Part shown: piece after piece, positions 8,950 to 17,198 of the stretch
Numbering within the stretch: the stretch's first letter is position 1
How the letters are laid out: each line of letters starts with the position of its first letter
From: Lachnospiraceae bacterium
Lineage (GTDB): Bacteria; Bacillota; Clostridia; Lachnospirales; Lachnospiraceae
Direction: 5' to 3'
Assembly (NCBI GenBank): GCA_021770245.1
Contig: JAETRI010000037.1
Span: forward strand, 1-64,000
DNA: 64,000 nt
The notes under the pieces: model-generated
What the model was told of the DNA's origin: nothing
Seen by the model: only the letters and a program-made list of their open reading frames with translations
Database searches by the model: none
Position numbers and translations under genes: made by a program

Positions 8950-9588
8950 ATGGGAACAATGGAGGAACGTTTTGCCGCCCTGGGCGTCGTGCCGGTGGTG
9001 GTATTGAATGATGTAAAGGATGCTCTGCCGCTGGCTCAGGCGCTGGTGGAAGGCGGACTGCCCTGCGCGGAGGTGACCTTCCGTACGGATGCGGCGGAGG
9101 AATCCATCCGGCTGATGTCGGAAAAATATCCCGATATGCTGGTAGGAGCGGGCACCGTGCTGACGACGGACCAGGTGGATCGTGCGGTGAATGCGGGGGC
9201 AAAATTCATCGTAAGCCCCGGCTTCGATCCGGAAATCGTAGACTACTGCCTGGATAAGAATATTCCGGTATTTCCCGGATGTATCACTCCTTCCGAGGTG
9301 GCTCAGGCGGTGAAGCGCGGCCTGAAAGTGGTCAAGTTCTTCCCTGCGGAGCAGTTCGGCGGGGTATCCACCATTAAGGCATTGGCGGCTCCCTACACCA
9401 TGGTGAAGTTCATGCCCACCGGCGGAGTCGGCACAAAGAATTTAAAGGACTATCTGGAATGCGATAAGATCCTCTGCTGCGGCGGAAGCTGGATGGTAAA
9501 GGGGGATCTGGTTAAGGCAGGGGAATTTGACAAGATTCGGGAACTGACCAAGGAGGCCGTGGAGCTGTCCAGGAGCATCCGCGGATAG
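8950..9588 (+). CDS. eda: KDPG/KHG aldolase
   Basis: A 212-residue class I aldolase that splits 2-keto-3-deoxy-6-phosphogluconate into pyruvate and glyceraldehyde-3-phosphate. Length matches the family. Glu41 in AEVTFRT and the Schiff-base Lys129 in KVVKFFPAE are both present, as is the phosphate-binding PTGGVGTKN loop. GGAGG six bases upstream sets the start. It is followed by kdgK, 67 bases on, so the two complete the lower uronate pathway begun by uxaB and uxaA. Confidence 0.95.
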   Translation: MGTMEERFAALGVVPVVVLNDVKDALPLAQALVEGGLPCAEVTFRTDAAEESIRLMSEKYPDMLVGAGTVLTTDQVDRAVNAGAKFIVSPGFDPEIVDYCLDKNIPVFPGCITPSEVAQAVKRGLKVVKFFPAEQFGGVSTIKALAAPYTMVKFMPTGGVGTKNLKDYLECDKILCCGGSWMVKGDLVKAGEFDKIRELTKEAVELSRSIRG

Positions 9589-9655
9589 GAGAAGGGCGGC
9601 CCAAAGATGAATCGCATTGCATTGCCGCAAAGGATGCGGTATGAAAGGGGTTAAT

Positions 9656-10753
9656 ATGAATTTAAATATGAGACCGGCAAAAGAATGCAAATATGACGCG
9701 GTATCCCTGGGGGAAGTGATGCTGCGGCTGGATCCGGGCGAGGGCAGGATCCGTACGGCAAGGCGCTTCCAGGCATGGGAAGGCGGCGGAGAATATAACG
9801 TGGTCCGCGGCCTCCGCAGATGCTTTGGGATGAATACGGCGGTGATTACGGCTTTTGCGGACAATGAGGTCGGTATGCTGATGGAGGATTTTATCCTGCA
9901 GGGCGGCGTGGATACTTCCCTGATTAAGTGGATGAAGACGGACGGGATCGGCCGCGTCTGCAGAAACGGCATCAACTTCACGGAACGGGGATTCGGCATC
10001 CGCGGTGCGGTGGGCTGCTCGGACCGTGCCAACACGGCGATTTCCAAGGCGACGCCTGAGGATTTTGATTTCGATTACATTTTCGGTAAGCTGGGCGCGC
10101 GCTGGCTGCATACGGGCGGCATCTATGCGGCTTTGTCGGAGCAGTCCTGCGAAACGGTGCTGGCGGCGATTAAGACCGCAAAGAAATACGGTACCATCGT
10201 TTCCTACGATTTGAACTACCGTCCCTCCATGTGGAGCGCCATCGGCGGACAGGCCAAGGCGCAGGAGGTGAACCGGGAAATCGCCAAGTATGTGGACGTG
10301 ATGATCGGTAACGAAGAGGACTTCACCGCATGCCTGGGCTTTGAAATCGAAGGCAATGACGAAAACCTGAAAGAATTGAACCTGGACGGCTACAAGAAGA
10401 TGATTAACGAAGCCGCCAAAACATATCCGAACTTCAAAGCGGTGGCCACAACGCTTCGTACGGTAAGAACCGCCACCGTAAACGATTGGAGCGCCATCTG
10501 CTGGGCCGACGGGGAAATTTACAAGGCCAAGGACTACAAGGGATTAGAGATCATGGATCGCGTGGGCGGCGGAGATTCCTTCGCTTCCGGGCTTATCTAT
10601 GGATTGATGACCACCGAGGATGCCAATCTGGCGGTGAACTACGGTGCTGCGCACGGAGCGCTGGCCATGACCACGCCCGGCGATACCACCATGGCGAGCA
10701 AAAAGGAAGTGGAAGCCATTATGGGCGGCGCCGGAGCGAGAGTGCAGAGATAA
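9656..10753 (+). CDS. kdgK: 2-keto-3-deoxygluconate kinase (PfkB family)
   Basis: A 365-residue ribokinase/PfkB-family sugar kinase; in this position it should phosphorylate KDG to KDPG, the substrate of Eda. The PfkB signature near the C-terminus, DRVGGGDSFASG (about residue 300), carries the catalytic Asp; the usual GAGD is GGGD here. The N-terminal GGGEYNVVRGL sugar-binding stretch fits KDG kinases. It is longer than E. coli KdgK (about 310), with insertions in the middle. The start at 9656 follows aaagggg; the leader ggtatgaaaggggttaaATG-like arrangement is almost repeated before the nanK-like gene at 46507. Specificity rests on context. Confidence 0.85.
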   Translation: MNLNMRPAKECKYDAVSLGEVMLRLDPGEGRIRTARRFQAWEGGGEYNVVRGLRRCFGMNTAVITAFADNEVGMLMEDFILQGGVDTSLIKWMKTDGIGRVCRNGINFTERGFGIRGAVGCSDRANTAISKATPEDFDFDYIFGKLGARWLHTGGIYAALSEQSCETVLAAIKTAKKYGTIVSYDLNYRPSMWSAIGGQAKAQEVNREIAKYVDVMIGNEEDFTACLGFEIEGNDENLKELNLDGYKKMINEAAKTYPNFKAVATTLRTVRTATVNDWSAICWADGEIYKAKDYKGLEIMDRVGGGDSFASGLIYGLMTTEDANLAVNYGAAHGALAMTTPGDTTMASKKEVEAIMGGAGARVQR

Positions 10754-10862
10754 AAAGACACGTTTCGATGAGGATTCGTACATCGGATACGAAATAGAAG
10801 GAGGCGCGGAGGGCCAAATAAACGGCCGGCCGTGTCTCCTCTTTGCAGGTATATGGGAGTCA

Positions 10863-11030
10863 AGTATGAAAGAAGTACGCTTTCATACTATTGAATTTGT
10901 GCCCGCTTTAGCGTGCATGGGGTGTAAGATTGAAAATCGAGAATTTTCAATCCGGAACTGGTGCCAGGTAATCCGGAAGTGTTACCTTATGCACGAAATC
11001 CCGGAATGGAAGGCCGCCTGGCGGCGCAGA
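10863..11030 (+). promoter_or_regulatory. Chain of small hairpins upstream of the YxjI-like gene
   Basis: The 289-base gap after kdgK contains successive inverted repeats: gtatgaaag/ctttcatac, cgctttagcg, attgaaaat/attttcaat, and gccgc-ctg-gcggc at 11013-11025. Each is followed by a G-rich Shine-Dalgarno-like stretch, and the last leads into agaggaaatATG. Neither a U-tract nor a convincing gene is seen. Start codons inside this stretch (for example at 10866) lie within the hairpins and are not believed. Confidence 0.5.
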
Positions 11031-11042
11031 ATGAGAGGAAAT

Positions 11043-11519
11043 ATGAGGCTGTTGATCAAACAGAGGGTTTTTTCCTGGACGGATTCCTATGATATTTATG
11101 ACGAAAGCGGAAATGCGAAATATTTTGTCAAAGCAGAATTTTTGGCATTGGGACACCAGCTCCATGTTTACGACGCCGGACGCCGTGAAATCGGCGTGAT
11201 TAAACAGAAGCTTCTTACCTTTATGCCGGAATTCGATATAGAGATCGGCGGATGGACCCGGGGCAGGATCCGCAAACAGTTAACCCTTCTTAGGCCGAGG
11301 TATGAGATCGACTTTAACGGCTGGTATGTACAGGGAAATTTTGGGGGCTGGGACTACGACGTATATGAAGCGGGCAGGGCAATCATCCATATTTCCAAGG
11401 AACTCCTCCATTGGGGGGATACCTATGTGATCGACTTTGCGGATCCCAAGGATGAGCTGATGGGACTGATGCTGGTGATTGCCATAGACGCTGCCAACTG
11501 TTCGAACGGAAAGGATTGA
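11043..11519 (+). CDS. LOR/YxjI family protein (tubby-like beta barrel)
   Basis: A 158-residue protein of the LURP-one-related/YxjI family, which folds as a tubby-like C-terminal barrel. The pattern is typical: KQRVFSWTDSYDIYDE at the N-terminus, then repeated strands ending in short xxIGxI or IxIS turns (REIGVIKQK, AIIHISKE). The biochemical role of bacterial members is not settled; membrane phospholipid binding has been suggested for the fold. The start at 11043 follows agaggaa and trims an upstream extension made of hairpin sequence. The gene stands alone between the kdgK and HIT genes. Confidence 0.8.
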   Translation: MRLLIKQRVFSWTDSYDIYDESGNAKYFVKAEFLALGHQLHVYDAGRREIGVIKQKLLTFMPEFDIEIGGWTRGRIRKQLTLLRPRYEIDFNGWYVQGNFGGWDYDVYEAGRAIIHISKELLHWGDTYVIDFADPKDELMGLMLVIAIDAANCSNGKD

Positions 11520-11606
11520 ATCCCCGCTTTACGCCGGCGCGGCCGTCCGGCCCGGTTCCTCCAAAAGTAACGGCATTGCGTCGGCAGAATAGCGGTTCAT
11601 GATGTA

Positions 11607-12074
11607 CTAAGCCAAAAGCTTCTCAAGCTGCGCGTTCAGCTGCTCCTTTAGGTCTTCCAGTTCCTTTGGGGAAGGGAGAAATTCTTCCGAGAAAAGTGCG
11701 TCCCCCAGCAGCCAGACCGGACCAGGGACAGGCATGTCGCCCTCCCTTCGGGGAAAGATATGCCAATGCATATGAAGCCCTCTGCCCACGCCCAGGAGCT
11801 CATAATTCAGTTTATCCGGTTGAAAGGCACGGTAAACGGCTTCAGCCACAACGGACATTTCATATAAAAACCGGGCCCGAAACTCCGGCTCCAGGAAATG
11901 AAGCTCCTGTGCATGCTGTTTACAAAGAAAGAGGCTGTATCCCCGAAACCGTTGATGATCCCCGATCACCACGTATCCTGTGGATAATTCCCTGACAAAA
12001 TAGGGATTCTTTCCTTCTTTAATCCAACGGATCCTTTCACAGATCATACAATCATTTGTCGGTTGATATGCCAT
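11607..12074 (-). CDS. HIT family protein
   Basis: A 155-residue histidine-triad nucleotide-binding protein. The catalytic triad H101-M-H103-W-H105 is followed by IFPRR. An N-terminal C9-x-x-C12 pair may hold zinc. HIT enzymes hydrolyse nucleotidyl-phosphoramidates, dinucleoside polyphosphates or similar nucleotide conjugates; which one is not visible. The start at 12074 has a strong GGAGGA site, and the frame continues upstream only through repeat-like sequence. The next gene upstream on the same strand ends at 12181. Confidence 0.9.
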   Translation of the reverse strand: MAYQPTNDCMICERIRWIKEGKNPYFVRELSTGYVVIGDHQRFRGYSLFLCKQHAQELHFLEPEFRARFLYEMSVVAEAVYRAFQPDKLNYELLGVGRGLHMHWHIFPRREGDMPVPGPVWLLGDALFSEEFLPSPKELEDLKEQLNAQLEKLLA

Positions 12075-12118
12075 AGATCCTTCCTCCTTCTTTAACAGGG
12101 CTTGGATGTGGTCAAAAG

Positions 12119-12169
12119 TACGCGCCGCAGGGCCGGCAGACGGGCGCAGGGTCATTGATGCGTTTATCC
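12119..12169 (+). repeat. Degenerate copy of the palindrome end module
   Basis: The stretch from gcgccgcagggccggcag to gggtcattgatgcgtttatcc resembles the right-arm end module of the giant palindromes (ggccattcatgcgtttgtcc at 161-180). A shorter fragment, gattgatgcgtttatcc, lies at 12815-12831. Neither has a matching opposite arm here. Confidence 0.5.
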
Positions 12170-12180
12170 TGGGGATGCCC

Positions 12181-12702
12181 TTATATTTTCAAAAAATGAT
12201 CCTCAACAAGATATTTTTTGGAAGATTGGATTTCTGTTCCGATATAATTACGGATAAAGTTAAAATAACCTTCCGGTCCAAAATCTTTTGTCCACTGTGT
12301 TACGGATTCATAGATTCTTATGACATTCTTGCGGGCAAATTCAAAGAAATCATCGTTTTCCATCACCCCTTCTTTCAGAGCCTTTTTTAAATCGGGATTT
12401 TTTTCCGGAATAAATAATTCTTCTATGGTATCTGCGCAGGAGCGGTAGCATTGCTCCATCCATTTTGTATAGTCGTATTCTTGATGGTCGGTGATGCTTT
12501 TTATGTCGAACAGAACAACTTGGAGTATTTCTTTGGCCTGCCTTCCGTTGAGACCATATTTTAAGTGAAACCGGTATAGGCATATCTCCAGCAGGGCAAG
12601 GTATTCGAAATATACCCCATCTTCCTCGCCGCGTCTGATGGGAGTAATAGTCTGTTTTGTTTTTGATGCGATACTGTCAAATTGGTATCTGTTTATCTTC
12701 AT
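12181..12702 (-). CDS. Hypothetical protein
   Basis: A 173-residue soluble protein, Glu/Lys/Phe-rich and predicted mostly helical, with no membrane segment or motif I recognise. Coding sequence is noticeably more A+T-rich than its neighbours, which may indicate recent acquisition. The start at 12702 has GAAAGGA seven bases upstream, and a good promoter (12772-12800) would start transcription near 12765; the longer in-frame start at 12765 would then lie right at the transcript end. It stands between the HIT gene and divergent pepF. Function unknown. Confidence 0.65.
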   Translation of the reverse strand: MKINRYQFDSIASKTKQTITPIRRGEEDGVYFEYLALLEICLYRFHLKYGLNGRQAKEILQVVLFDIKSITDHQEYDYTKWMEQCYRSCADTIEELFIPEKNPDLKKALKEGVMENDDFFEFARKNVIRIYESVTQWTKDFGPEGYFNFIRNYIGTEIQSSKKYLVEDHFLKI

Positions 12703-12771
12703 AAAACTTATCCTTTCTTCCTTTTCTATATAAGGAGACTGAGATTCGAAAATGTTTTTGTCCATAGTCGT

Positions 12772-12800
12772 ATTATCGTCTTTCGAGAAGCTGTAGTCAA
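12772..12800 (-). promoter_or_regulatory. Promoter for the hypothetical gene at 12181-12702
   Basis: On the minus strand: TTGACT (12800-12795), 17-base spacer, GATAAT (12777-12772). It is arranged back-to-back with the pepF promoter. Confidence 0.65.
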
Positions 12801-12851
12801 GATTTTTCTATGGAGATTGATGCGTTTATCCTGTGATTAACAATCTGAAGC

Positions 12852-12880
12852 TTGAGAATCCGGTATAAATACACTATAAT
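12852..12880 (+). promoter_or_regulatory. Promoter for pepF
   Basis: TTGAGA (12852-12857), 17-base spacer, TATAAT (12875-12880). Predicted transcription start is near 12887, placing the hairpin at 12906-12921 in a roughly 50-nt leader. Confidence 0.7.
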
Positions 12881-12903
12881 AGGTGAAAATAGTAGTCACA
12901 TGT

Positions 12904-12939
12904 ACGCGCGCTAAAGTGCGCAGATGGGAGCCATATATG
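12904..12939 (+). promoter_or_regulatory. TACGCG-type hairpin/SD cassette before pepF
   Basis: tacgcg begins at 12904 exactly 34 nt (inclusive of the motif) before ATG at 12937. The hairpin gcgcgc-taaa-gtgcgc (12906-12921) includes one G-U pair and is followed by gatgggag as Shine-Dalgarno. The same layout and spacing recur at 43992-44007 and, inside a coding region, at 44859-44874 (both on the minus strand). Confidence 0.65.
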
Positions 12940-14625
12940 AAATTTACGGAAATGCCCTACGAACGGGTGGATTTTGATGAGGTGGAAAAGGAATTTGCGG
13001 CGCTTAAAAAGGAGTTCCAATCGGCCGGAAGCGGAGAGGAGCAGTTCGCGGTTCATCAGAAGTACTACGCCCTTCGGGATCGGACGGATACCTGCATTAC
13101 GCTGGCACAGATCCGCCACGACGTGGATACGACGGATGAGTTTTACAAAGGGGAACAGGACTATTATGATCAGATGGGCCCCCGCTACAGCAACATGGTC
13201 ATCGAATATCAGAAGCTTCTGTATGATTCTCCCTACAGAGACGAATTGGAAAAGAAGATCGGTCCGGTGGCTTTCCGGAACATGGAATTATCCAGAAAGT
13301 CCATGGAGGAGAAATTGATTCCCCTGGTGCAGGAAGAAAATGCCCTGGCTACCTCCTATGAGGATATCCTTGCGAATGCGAAGATCGATTGGGACGGGGA
13401 GACGCTGAACCTGTCGCTTTTGAAGCCCTACCTGAAGAATCCGGACAGGAAGGTGAGAAGGAGGGCCTGGGAAAAATTTTCCGCCTATTTTCAGGAAAAC
13501 GAACAGAAGCTGGATGAAATCTACGATAAGCTGGTGAAGAACCGTACCCGTCAGGCGAAGGAAATGGGTTATGAAAACTATGTGGAGCTGGGTTACTACC
13601 GCATGATGCGCAACTGCTACGACAGAAAGCAGGTGGAGGCCTTCCGCGGGCAGGTGAAGAAGGATTTCGTGCCCTTTGTGGAAAAACTCCATGAGAAGAG
13701 AAGGAAGGCCCTGGGGCTGGAGAAGCTTTCTTATATCGATGAGGGCGTGCATTTCAGGGAAGGCAACCCGGATCCTGTGGGTACGCCGGAGGAGATTTTG
13801 AAGGCCGGCCAGAGGATGTATGAGGAGCTGTCGCCGGAGACAAAGGAATTTTTTGATTTCATGATGGAAAACGGTCTTTTCGACGTGCTGGGCCGAAAGA
13901 ATAAGAGGGTGGGAGGGTACATGACCTATCTTCCTCTGTATGGTTCACCGTTCATCTTTGCCAACTTTAACGGCACCAGCGGGGATGTGGATGTGATTAC
14001 CCACGAATGCGGCCATGCGTTCCAGGGCTATCTGGCCGGGAAGGATCCCATCAAAGAGCACGCCGATATTACCATGGAGACGGCGGAATGCCACTCCATG
14101 TCCATGGAGTTTTTTACCGAAAGGTGGATGGAACGGTTCTTTGGAGACAGGGCAGAGGATTATCTGGAGATGCACTTTGAGGACGCCTGCATGTTCATTC
14201 CCTATGGTTGCATGGTGGATGAATTCCAGCATGAGGTCTATGAGAATCCGGACATGACCCCGTCCGAGCGCAAGGCGGTCTGGACGAGACTGGAGAAGGA
14301 GTATAAACCCCACCTCGACTATGAGGGAGATCCCTTCTTCGGAAAGGGAGGATATTGGCAGCAGCAGCACCATATCTACAGCTTTCCTTTTTACTATATA
14401 GACTATGTAATCGCCCAGACGATCGCCTTTGAATATAAGCTTTGGATGGATGAGGATTACGAGGCGGCCTGGAAAAGCTATCTGAAGCTTTGCCGGATGT
14501 CCGCTTCCGATTTCTTCAACAATATGATTCCCGAATGCGGGCTGAAGCTTCCGTTTGAGGAAGGCTGTCTGAAGGAAATCGCGCAGAAGCTGGAAAAAAA
14601 GCTGGCGCTATCGTCCGCCCGTTGA
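12937..14625 (+). CDS. Oligoendopeptidase, M3 family (PepF-like)
   Basis: A 562-residue cytosolic zinc metallopeptidase that cleaves short peptides. The zinc-binding HEXXH is H356-E-C-G-H360 in ITHECGHAFQGY, followed by the downstream Glu helix (ETAECHSMS) expected of M3. Length fits the PepF/M3 oligoendopeptidase group (560-600). The start at 12937 is taken because gatgggag lies just upstream; an in-frame start at 12883 would put the leader hairpin into the protein. The gene has its own promoter at 12852. Confidence 0.92.
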   Translation: MKFTEMPYERVDFDEVEKEFAALKKEFQSAGSGEEQFAVHQKYYALRDRTDTCITLAQIRHDVDTTDEFYKGEQDYYDQMGPRYSNMVIEYQKLLYDSPYRDELEKKIGPVAFRNMELSRKSMEEKLIPLVQEENALATSYEDILANAKIDWDGETLNLSLLKPYLKNPDRKVRRRAWEKFSAYFQENEQKLDEIYDKLVKNRTRQAKEMGYENYVELGYYRMMRNCYDRKQVEAFRGQVKKDFVPFVEKLHEKRRKALGLEKLSYIDEGVHFREGNPDPVGTPEEILKAGQRMYEELSPETKEFFDFMMENGLFDVLGRKNKRVGGYMTYLPLYGSPFIFANFNGTSGDVDVITHECGHAFQGYLAGKDPIKEHADITMETAECHSMSMEFFTERWMERFFGDRAEDYLEMHFEDACMFIPYGCMVDEFQHEVYENPDMTPSERKAVWTRLEKEYKPHLDYEGDPFFGKGGYWQQQHHIYSFPFYYIDYVIAQTIAFEYKLWMDEDYEAAWKSYLKLCRMSASDFFNNMIPECGLKLPFEEGCLKEIAQKLEKKLALSSAR

Positions 14626-14660
14626 AACGGCCTGCGGAATGAGAGGAAACATGACTGCCC

Positions 14661-15770
14661 ATGAATTATATCGTACTGGACCTGGAATGGAACCAGGGAA
14701 ACGAACAGGTGGAAAAACAGCGAAAGGACATTCCCTTTGAGATCATCGAAATCGGGGCCGTGAAGCTTTCAGGCAGGCCGGGAGGACGCTGGGAAGTCCC
14801 TATATTGGAGGAAGGGGAGCCGGGAGACAAAGGAAACCCCTTGTCCGGGAGCTTTCCCGTGGCCGAAACGTTTCCGGAGTATGACACCTTCCATGAGGTC
14901 ATCCGCCCTCAGGTTTACCGGGAAATGCATTGGGCAACCAAGGATATCCTCCACATGGGGATAGAGGACCTGAAGAGGGGGCGTACCTTCCCCGAAGTGC
15001 TGGAAAGCTTTCTCGCCTGGTGTGAAAAGCCGGCGGGCCGTCCGTCCGAGCTTCCTGTTTCCGTGGAATCGGATCCGGACGGATACATGTTTGCCACCTG
15101 GGGCCCTCAGGATCTTACGGAACTGCAGAGGAATATGCGTTACTATCATCTGCCTCTTCTGGGAAGCGGCCCTGTCCGGTTTTACGATGTGCAGAAGCTG
15201 TTCAGTCTTGCCTTTGAGGATAAGAAAAGCAGGAGAAATCTGGAATATGCGGTGGATTTTCTGAAGATCCCCAAGAACAATGCTTTTCATCGGGCCCTGG
15301 ACGATGCCTATTATACGGCACGGATTCTGGAGAGGATCCGGGATCCCCATATCCTGCAGAAGGTATCTTTCGATATCTTCCAGCTCCCCCGGAACCGGGA
15401 GGAAGAGATACACATCGTATTCGACGATTACGCAAAGTACATCTCCAGGGAGTTTGAGGACAAAGCGGCTCTGCTGGCCGACAGGGAAGTGGGCAGCACC
15501 CGCTGTTATCTCTGCCATAAAAACCTGAAACGGAAGGTCAAATGGTTTACTTCCAACGGAAAACATTATTACAGCCTTTCTCTGTGCGGCGAGCACGGAT
15601 ACATGAAGGGAAAGATCCGTGTGAAAAAAGCGGAGGGAGAAGGCGTCTATGCGGTGAAAACGCTGAAGCTCATTTCACCAAAGGAGGCTGTCGAACTGGC
15701 GTGCTCCAGGGAAAGGGCCGACGAGATCAGAAGGATCAAAAACAGGAAAAAAGCGAAAAAAACCGTATAA
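14661..15770 (+). CDS. 3'-5' exonuclease of the DEDDh superfamily
   Basis: A 369-residue protein with an RNase T/DNA polymerase III epsilon-type exonuclease fold. Exo I is VLDLEWNQ (D7, E9), and Exo III is FHRALDDAYYTA around residues 209-220 with the catalytic His and Asp, so it should degrade single strands of RNA or DNA with two metal ions. A roughly 60-residue insert rich in Gly/Pro follows motif I. The C-terminal third has a Cys-x2-Cys pair (CYLCHK) and a basic tail (KNRKKAKK), suggesting nucleic acid binding. The only SD-like sequence (gagagg) is about 18 bases from ATG, so the start is less certain. The stop codon lies in a 9-base direct repeat flanking a palindrome. Confidence 0.8.
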   Translation: MNYIVLDLEWNQGNEQVEKQRKDIPFEIIEIGAVKLSGRPGGRWEVPILEEGEPGDKGNPLSGSFPVAETFPEYDTFHEVIRPQVYREMHWATKDILHMGIEDLKRGRTFPEVLESFLAWCEKPAGRPSELPVSVESDPDGYMFATWGPQDLTELQRNMRYYHLPLLGSGPVRFYDVQKLFSLAFEDKKSRRNLEYAVDFLKIPKNNAFHRALDDAYYTARILERIRDPHILQKVSFDIFQLPRNREEEIHIVFDDYAKYISREFEDKAALLADREVGSTRCYLCHKNLKRKVKWFTSNGKHYYSLSLCGEHGYMKGKIRVKKAEGEGVYAVKTLKLISPKEAVELACSRERADEIRRIKNRKKAKKTV

Positions 15771-15861
15771 AGTTCCCAATGTGGTCAATGAAAGGGCAGG
15801 TCGCTTTCACGCCAGGCAGCAGAGCGGTCCTGCCCTTTCATTGACCACAATCTATAAAGTT
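15766..15861. repeat. Palindromic element flanked by a 9-bp direct repeat
   Basis: Arms 15780-15800 and 15829-15849 are perfect 21-bp inverted repeats (tgtggtcaatgaaagggcag and one more base) around a 28-base spacer. The element is bracketed by tataaagtt at 15766-15774 and 15853-15861, resembling a target-site duplication. The left repeat contains the stop codon of the exonuclease gene. It sits between convergent genes, so it might also serve as a bidirectional terminator, although no U-tract follows. Confidence 0.7.
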
Positions 15862-15868
15862 ACCGGAA

Positions 15869-17047
15869 TTATGCGCCCAGCAGCTTCAGGACCCCGGCGG
15901 TCTGGATGGCGGCCCCGAGAGGCAGACAGTCTTCGTCCAGGGTAAATCCGGGGTTATGGATATCGTGGATAATGCCTTTGGCCGGATTACCACAGCCCAG
16001 GTGCCAGTAACAGGAAGGGCATTCCTCCGCAAAGAAGGAGAAATCTTCGGTCCCCATATCCGGACCGGGCATCTGGCGCACGCGCTCATGACCCAAAACA
16101 GAGGAAGCGGCGCTGATCATGGTATCCGTTACCCTGTCGTCGTTAATCAGGGCACAATAGGAGGGATGCAGGGTCAATTCGCCGCATCCTCCCAGGGCAG
16201 AGGCGGTATATTCCACGATTTGGCGGATCCGCTCCGCCAGGAAGGCGCGGGTCTGGGGATCCAGGCAGCGGATGATGCCCGTCAGTTCGGCAGTTTGGGC
16301 GATGACGTTTCCTGCGCTGCCCGCGTGTATCATCCCTACTGTGACCACTGCGGAATTGACCGGGGAAACGTTGCGGCTCACCACGGACTGCAGGGAACTG
16401 ATGATCTGGGCAGCCATAAGGATGGCATCGCAGCCCCTTTCCGGATGCGCCCCATGGCAGCCCTTTCCGGTGAGGGTTATGGTGAATTCATCGGAGGCCG
16501 CCATCATTTTCCCGTGCTTGAAAGCGGCTTCCCCACAGGGAAGAGAGGGGTCCATATGAAGCCCCAATACATGTTCCACCCTGGGATTTACCATGCAGCC
16601 TTCCAGGATCATGCGCTGTGCGCCTCCCGTGGTTTCTTCGGCCGGCTGGAAAAAAATCTTTACGGTGCCGCCCAGCGTTTCCCTTCTGTCATGGAGCATG
16701 CGGGCCGCTCCCAGGGCGATGGCGACGTGTCCGTCGTGGCCGCAGGAATGGGCCGCTCCGTCCCGGCAGGAGGAAAAAGGAAGCCCCGTGGTTTCCTGCA
16801 GGGGCAGGGCATCCATATCCGCCCGCAGGGCGACGACGTGTCTGCCTGCCGTTTCTCCCGTTATGACGGCCATGATTCCGGTATCCGCAATACCGTAAGT
16901 ATAGGGGATCCCGTATTCTTCCAATTTCTGACAGATATATTTCCCGGTTTCATATTCCCTGCCGGAAAGCTCGGGGTATTGGTGGAGATGGCGCCGTATG
17001 GCGATCATCTCTTCTTTTAATGCGTTTGCCTGCGAAAGCAGTTCCAT
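15869..17047 (-). CDS. M20 family amidohydrolase
   Basis: A 392-residue M20D metallo-amidohydrolase (hippurate/indole-acetyl-amino-acid/N-acyl-amino-acid hydrolase group). The RADMDALP strand and the metal-site motif SCGHDGH (residues 101-107, with C102 and H104) are present, and the MGTEDFSFF motif lies in the C-terminal part. It removes acyl or aminoacyl groups from amino acids or peptides; the exact substrate is unknown. The start at 17047 follows gatgggag, itself preceded by a gcccgc/gcgggc hairpin. The upstream gene on the same strand encodes a YfcC-type transporter, as with AbgT-AbgA pairs, suggesting import then hydrolysis of an acylated amino acid or peptide. Confidence 0.88.
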   Translation of the reverse strand: MELLSQANALKEEMIAIRRHLHQYPELSGREYETGKYICQKLEEYGIPYTYGIADTGIMAVITGETAGRHVVALRADMDALPLQETTGLPFSSCRDGAAHSCGHDGHVAIALGAARMLHDRRETLGGTVKIFFQPAEETTGGAQRMILEGCMVNPRVEHVLGLHMDPSLPCGEAAFKHGKMMAASDEFTITLTGKGCHGAHPERGCDAILMAAQIISSLQSVVSRNVSPVNSAVVTVGMIHAGSAGNVIAQTAELTGIIRCLDPQTRAFLAERIRQIVEYTASALGGCGELTLHPSYCALINDDRVTDTMISAASSVLGHERVRQMPGPDMGTEDFSFFAEECPSCYWHLGCGNPAKGIIHDIHNPGFTLDEDCLPLGAAIQTAGVLKLLGA

Positions 17048-17061
17048 CTTCGCTCCCATCT

Positions 17062-17077
17062 GCCCGCTCAGGCGGGC
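17062..17077 (-). promoter_or_regulatory. Hairpin/SD cassette before the M20 gene
   Basis: On the minus strand gcccgc-ctga-gcgggc is followed immediately by agatgggagcgaagATG. The agatgggagc spacer matches that before pepF. It lies in the 151-base intercistronic gap after the transporter gene. Confidence 0.55.
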
Positions 17078-17198
17078 CCAAATAGACAGGAAACCGCCTG
17101 GGGATCCGGTTTTCTTTGCGCCTTCTCCTCAAACGGGTGAAATCCTTCCGGAAGAGGAGATCGTATTTCCGGAAGCCTCCTGTTCATTGTGCGGACTT

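Noticed and set aside
10866-11042. N-terminal extension of the YxjI-like protein
   Set aside because: The extra codons are made of hairpin leader sequence and precede the conserved family start; a good SD lies before 11043.
12883-12936. Earlier start for oligoendopeptidase F
   Set aside because: Its translation would run from the predicted transcription start through the leader hairpin, with no SD; the start at 12937 has gatgggag.
17005-17025. Match to the atgcgtttg end module
   Set aside because: It lies inside the M20 coding sequence, is short and lacks the flanking consensus; chance.
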